Assembly: GCA_002307375.1 (NCBI GenBank)
Contig: NTJI01000005.1
Coordinates: 186,001 to 250,000 of the forward strand
Length of the DNA: 64,000 nt
Origin: Lysobacteraceae bacterium NML93-0399
GTDB lineage: Bacteria; Pseudomonadota; Gammaproteobacteria; Xanthomonadales; Xanthomonadaceae
Reading direction: 5' to 3'
Shown: positions 61,863 to 64,000 of the stretch, piece by piece
Layout of the letters: each line of letters opens with the position of its first letter
Position numbering within the stretch: the first letter of the stretch is position 1
Notes under the pieces: model-generated
Told to the model about the DNA's origin: nothing
Database searches by the model: none
What the model saw: only the letters and a program-made list of their open reading frames with translations
Made by a program: the position numbers and the translations under genes

Positions 61863-63482
61863 ATGACCGAAACGTCCTCGCGCGAGCGGGCGCGGCTGAC
61901 GTTGCGCCATGCCGGCATCGCCGACATCCCGGCGATCGTCGCGCTCAGCGAGCGCATCTACGGGCGCGACAACGGCTACACCGCCGAGATGCTCAACGGG
62001 CAGATCGCGCAGTTCCCGCAGGGCGTGTTCGTCGCTTACTACGACGATGTCGCCGTGGGTTATTGCGCGACGTTCCGCATCGACGAGCGCGCGGCGATGG
62101 CGCCGCATCGCTGGCAGGAAATTTCCGGCGGCGGTTACGCCTCCCGGCACCTGTCGACCGGCGACTGGCTCTACGGCATGGAAGTCTGCGTCGATCCGGC
62201 GCACCGCGGACTGCGCATCGGCCGGCGCATGTACGAATTGCGCAAGCGGCTGTGCCAGGACCTCGGTCTGAAGGGCATCGTCTTCGGTGGCCGCCTGCCG
62301 GGCTTCGCGCGTCGTGCCAAGCGCTATCGTGGCGACGTGCGCGCGTATGTCGAGGACGTGCGTGCGGGCCGCATCCGGGATCGCGCGCTGAGTTTCCAGT
62401 TGCGCAACGGCTTCGAGCTGATCGGCGTGCTGCCGGGCTATCTGCCGCAGGATCTCGAATCGGCCGGCTACGCCGCGCATCTGGTCTGGCGCAATCCCAA
62501 GATCGACGCCAACGCAACCACGCGCGGCACCCAGCGCCCGCTGCCCGATTCGGTGCGCGTGGCCACGGTGCAGTACCAGCAGCGCCGCGTGGCCTCGTTC
62601 GAGGAATTCGCCACGCAGGTCGAGTACTTCGTCGACATCGCCGCTGATTACCGCGCCGATTTCGTCGTCTTCCCCGAGCTGTTCACGCTGCAATTGCTGT
62701 CGGTCGAGAACAAGCCGCTGTCGCCGGTCGATTCGCTGCTCGCGCTGACCGGCTACACCGAGCGATTCGCGCAGCTGCTGTGCGAACTGGCGGTGCGCCA
62801 CAACATCAACATCATCGGCGGCTCGCATCCCACGCGCACCAGCGACGGCGAAGACGGCAAGGTGCGCAACATCTGCTACGTCGCCTTGCGTGACGGCTCG
62901 CTGCATACCCGCGACAAGCTGCATCCCACGCCCAACGAGCGCACCTGGTGGGGCATCGGCGGCGGCGACAGTGCGCAGGCGATCATGACCGACTGCGGGC
63001 CGATCGGCGTCATGATCTGCTACGACAGCGAGTTCCCCGAACTCGGCCGGCACCTCGTCGACCAGGGCGCGATGATCCTGTTCGTGCCGTTCTGCACCGA
63101 CACCCGCGAAGGCTATCTGCGCGTGCGCTACTGCTCGCAGGCGCGTGCGGTGGAGAACCAGTGCTACGTGGTGCTGTCGGGCAACGTCGGCAATCTGCCG
63201 GGCGTCAACAACTTCGACATCCAGTACGCGCAGAGCTGCATCCTCACGCCATGCGATTTCCCGTTCGCGCGTGACGGCGTCGCCGCCGACACCACGCCGA
63301 ACGTCGAGCAGGTCGCCTTCGCCGACCTGCGTCTCAACGATCTCGTCGTCGCCCGCAACGACGGCACCGTGCAGAACCTCAACGACCGCCGCCACGATCT
63401 GTATGCGCTGACCTGGGCCCGTCGCCCGGCGTCGCGCATGGCACTGGCCGCCCCCACGCAAACAAGCCCGGAGACTCCCTGA
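61863..63482 (+). CDS. GNAT acetyltransferase fused to carbon-nitrogen hydrolase
   Basis: 539-residue fusion. Residues 15-190 form a GNAT acetyltransferase with EVCVDPAHRGLRIGRRMYELRK as the acetyl-CoA site (Arg/Gly loop). Residues 220-520 form a nitrilase-fold amidase with Glu in VVFPELFTLQ, Lys in HTRDKLHPT, and nucleophile Cys in GVMICYDSEFPE. Such fusions occur in xanthomonads and others and may acetylate or deaminate an amine/amide metabolite; the substrate is unknown. It begins 162 bases after aceF and its stop overlaps the lpdA ATG, so it is co-expressed with the E3 gene. Confidence 0.92.
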   Translation: MTETSSRERARLTLRHAGIADIPAIVALSERIYGRDNGYTAEMLNGQIAQFPQGVFVAYYDDVAVGYCATFRIDERAAMAPHRWQEISGGGYASRHLSTGDWLYGMEVCVDPAHRGLRIGRRMYELRKRLCQDLGLKGIVFGGRLPGFARRAKRYRGDVRAYVEDVRAGRIRDRALSFQLRNGFELIGVLPGYLPQDLESAGYAAHLVWRNPKIDANATTRGTQRPLPDSVRVATVQYQQRRVASFEEFATQVEYFVDIAADYRADFVVFPELFTLQLLSVENKPLSPVDSLLALTGYTERFAQLLCELAVRHNINIIGGSHPTRTSDGEDGKVRNICYVALRDGSLHTRDKLHPTPNERTWWGIGGGDSAQAIMTDCGPIGVMICYDSEFPELGRHLVDQGAMILFVPFCTDTREGYLRVRYCSQARAVENQCYVVLSGNVGNLPGVNNFDIQYAQSCILTPCDFPFARDGVAADTTPNVEQVAFADLRLNDLVVARNDGTVQNLNDRRHDLYALTWARRPASRMALAAPTQTSPETP

Positions 63483-64000
63483 TGGCCAAGACCCTCGAAC
63501 TGACAGTGCCCGACATCGGCGGCTATGACGATGTGCCGGTGATCGAGGTGCTGGTCGCCGTCGGCGACACCGTCGCCCAGGACCAGGGGCTGGTGACGCT
63601 GGAATCGGACAAGGCCACGATGGAAGTGCCGGCCACGCAGGCGGGCGTCATCAGGGAACTGAAGGTCAAGGTCGGCGACACGCTGTCGGAAGGCAGCGTG
63701 GTCGCGGTGATCGAAGTGGACGGCGAAGCCGGCGATGCTGCGAAGCCGGCAGCGGCGGAGAAGACTGCCGAGAAGAGCGCCGAGAAGACGGCTGAAGCAC
63801 CGAAGAAGAGCGAAGCGCCCGGCAACAACCCGCCGGTCGCGCGCTCGCACCGTGCACCGGCCGAGCCCGAAGCCGTGCAGGCCGCACCGTCTTCGGGCCG
63901 CAAGGCCGATGTCGAATGCCGCATCGTTGTGCTCGGCTCGGGCCCCGGCGGTTACACCGCCGCGTTCCGTGCCGCCGACCTCGATCTCGATACCGTGCTG
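63482..64000 (+). CDS. lpdA: Dihydrolipoyl dehydrogenase (E3) with N-terminal lipoyl domain, 3' end missing
   Basis: The first 173 residues of pyruvate-dehydrogenase E3. Residues 1-80 are a lipoyl domain (ESDKATMEV, Lys44), then a Lys/Ala-rich linker, then the FAD motif IVVLGSGPGGYTAAFRAAD from about residue 148. An E3 with its own lipoyl domain is known in Neisseria and relatives and in xanthomonads. The ATG overlaps the upstream stop. The rest of the FAD, NAD and dimer domains lies beyond the window. Confidence 0.95.
   Translation, partial: MAKTLELTVPDIGGYDDVPVIEVLVAVGDTVAQDQGLVTLESDKATMEVPATQAGVIRELKVKVGDTLSEGSVVAVIEVDGEAGDAAKPAAAEKTAEKSAEKTAEAPKKSEAPGNNPPVARSHRAPAEPEAVQAAPSSGRKADVECRIVVLGSGPGGYTAAFRAADLDLDTVL

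Noticed and set aside
59739-63461. Very long minus-strand open frame (about 1240 codons) opposite aceF and the GNAT-nitrilase gene
   Set aside because: Its product is Arg/His-rich low-complexity sequence with no domain; the plus strand has clear conserved genes. High GC removes stop codons from antisense frames.
1-64000. tRNA, rRNA, CRISPR arrays, insertion sequences, prophage or replication origin
   Set aside because: Looked for typical TpsiC-arm sequences, regularly spaced repeats, transposase/integrase motifs and DnaA-box clusters; none was seen. The only repeats are the palindromic elements reported.

Overview
The window is a stretch of very GC-rich chromosome with tight gene packing and many start/stop overlaps of 1-4 bases. 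Gene content points to a gammaproteobacterium of the Xanthomonadaceae/Lysobacteraceae (Lysobacter/Luteimonas-like): OmpW, a BetT-type BCCT carrier, pyruvate dehydrogenase genes with lipoyl-bearing E2 and E3, a YajQ protein, DUF3016/DUF3297/DUF1415 proteins and short palindromic repeats between genes. This is inference from protein families, not a database match. I found no rRNA, tRNA, CRISPR array, transposase or phage gene.

Layout. 1-5.4 kb: housekeeping genes (M17 aminopeptidase cut by the window edge, HAD phosphatase, exonuclease III, VOC protein, gamma-carbonic-anhydrase-like protein) and a coniferyl-aldehyde-dehydrogenase-type gene broken by a one-base frameshift. 5.4-12.2 kb: a co-directional RDD / SpoIIM-like / DUF4129 / DUF4350 / MoxR / DUF58 operon. 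12.3-30 kb: an exopolysaccharide locus. Its main operon runs leftward (EpsE export protein, EpsF chain-length protein, EpsG kinase-like ATPase, O-antigen-ligase/polymerase, HAD-membrane fusion, two family 2 glycosyltransferases, flippase). Around it lie a GH5 glycosidase, a WecG/TagA glycosyltransferase, a GMC oxidoreductase translationally coupled to an NAD-dependent epimerase-like protein, an EpsL-like outer-membrane protein and the undecaprenyl-phosphate sugar transferase. Two overlapping Crp/Fnr-type regulators (30.4-32.2 kb) are divergent from the locus and probably control it.

32-44 kb: a lipoprotein, small conserved proteins, an outer-membrane protein followed by the BCCT transporter, an ABC module with its GntR/YtrA regulator (apparently leaderless, with a palindrome at the start codon), and three cell-wall enzymes (two L,D-transpeptidase-type proteins and an M23 peptidase). 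44-59.5 kb: TesA esterase divergent from YbbA/YbbP, RsmC- and RsuA-like rRNA modification enzymes, an ArsR-CDF metal efflux pair with a perfect 16-bp palindrome upstream, DUF1415, YajQ, a zinc alcohol dehydrogenase, an M48 protease, a DMT transporter and OmpW. 59.9-64 kb: aceF, a GNAT-nitrilase fusion and the start of lpdA.

The most interesting parts are: (i) the EPS locus, where an HAD phosphatase fused to a membrane domain coexists with an FAD oxidoreductase/NAD reductase pair, recalling oxidoreductive epimerisation of a lipid-linked sugar; (ii) the direct-repeat motif between the divergent EPS genes, with a related sequence at the regulator promoter; (iii) the frameshifted aldehyde dehydrogenase; and (iv) several families of palindromic repeats.
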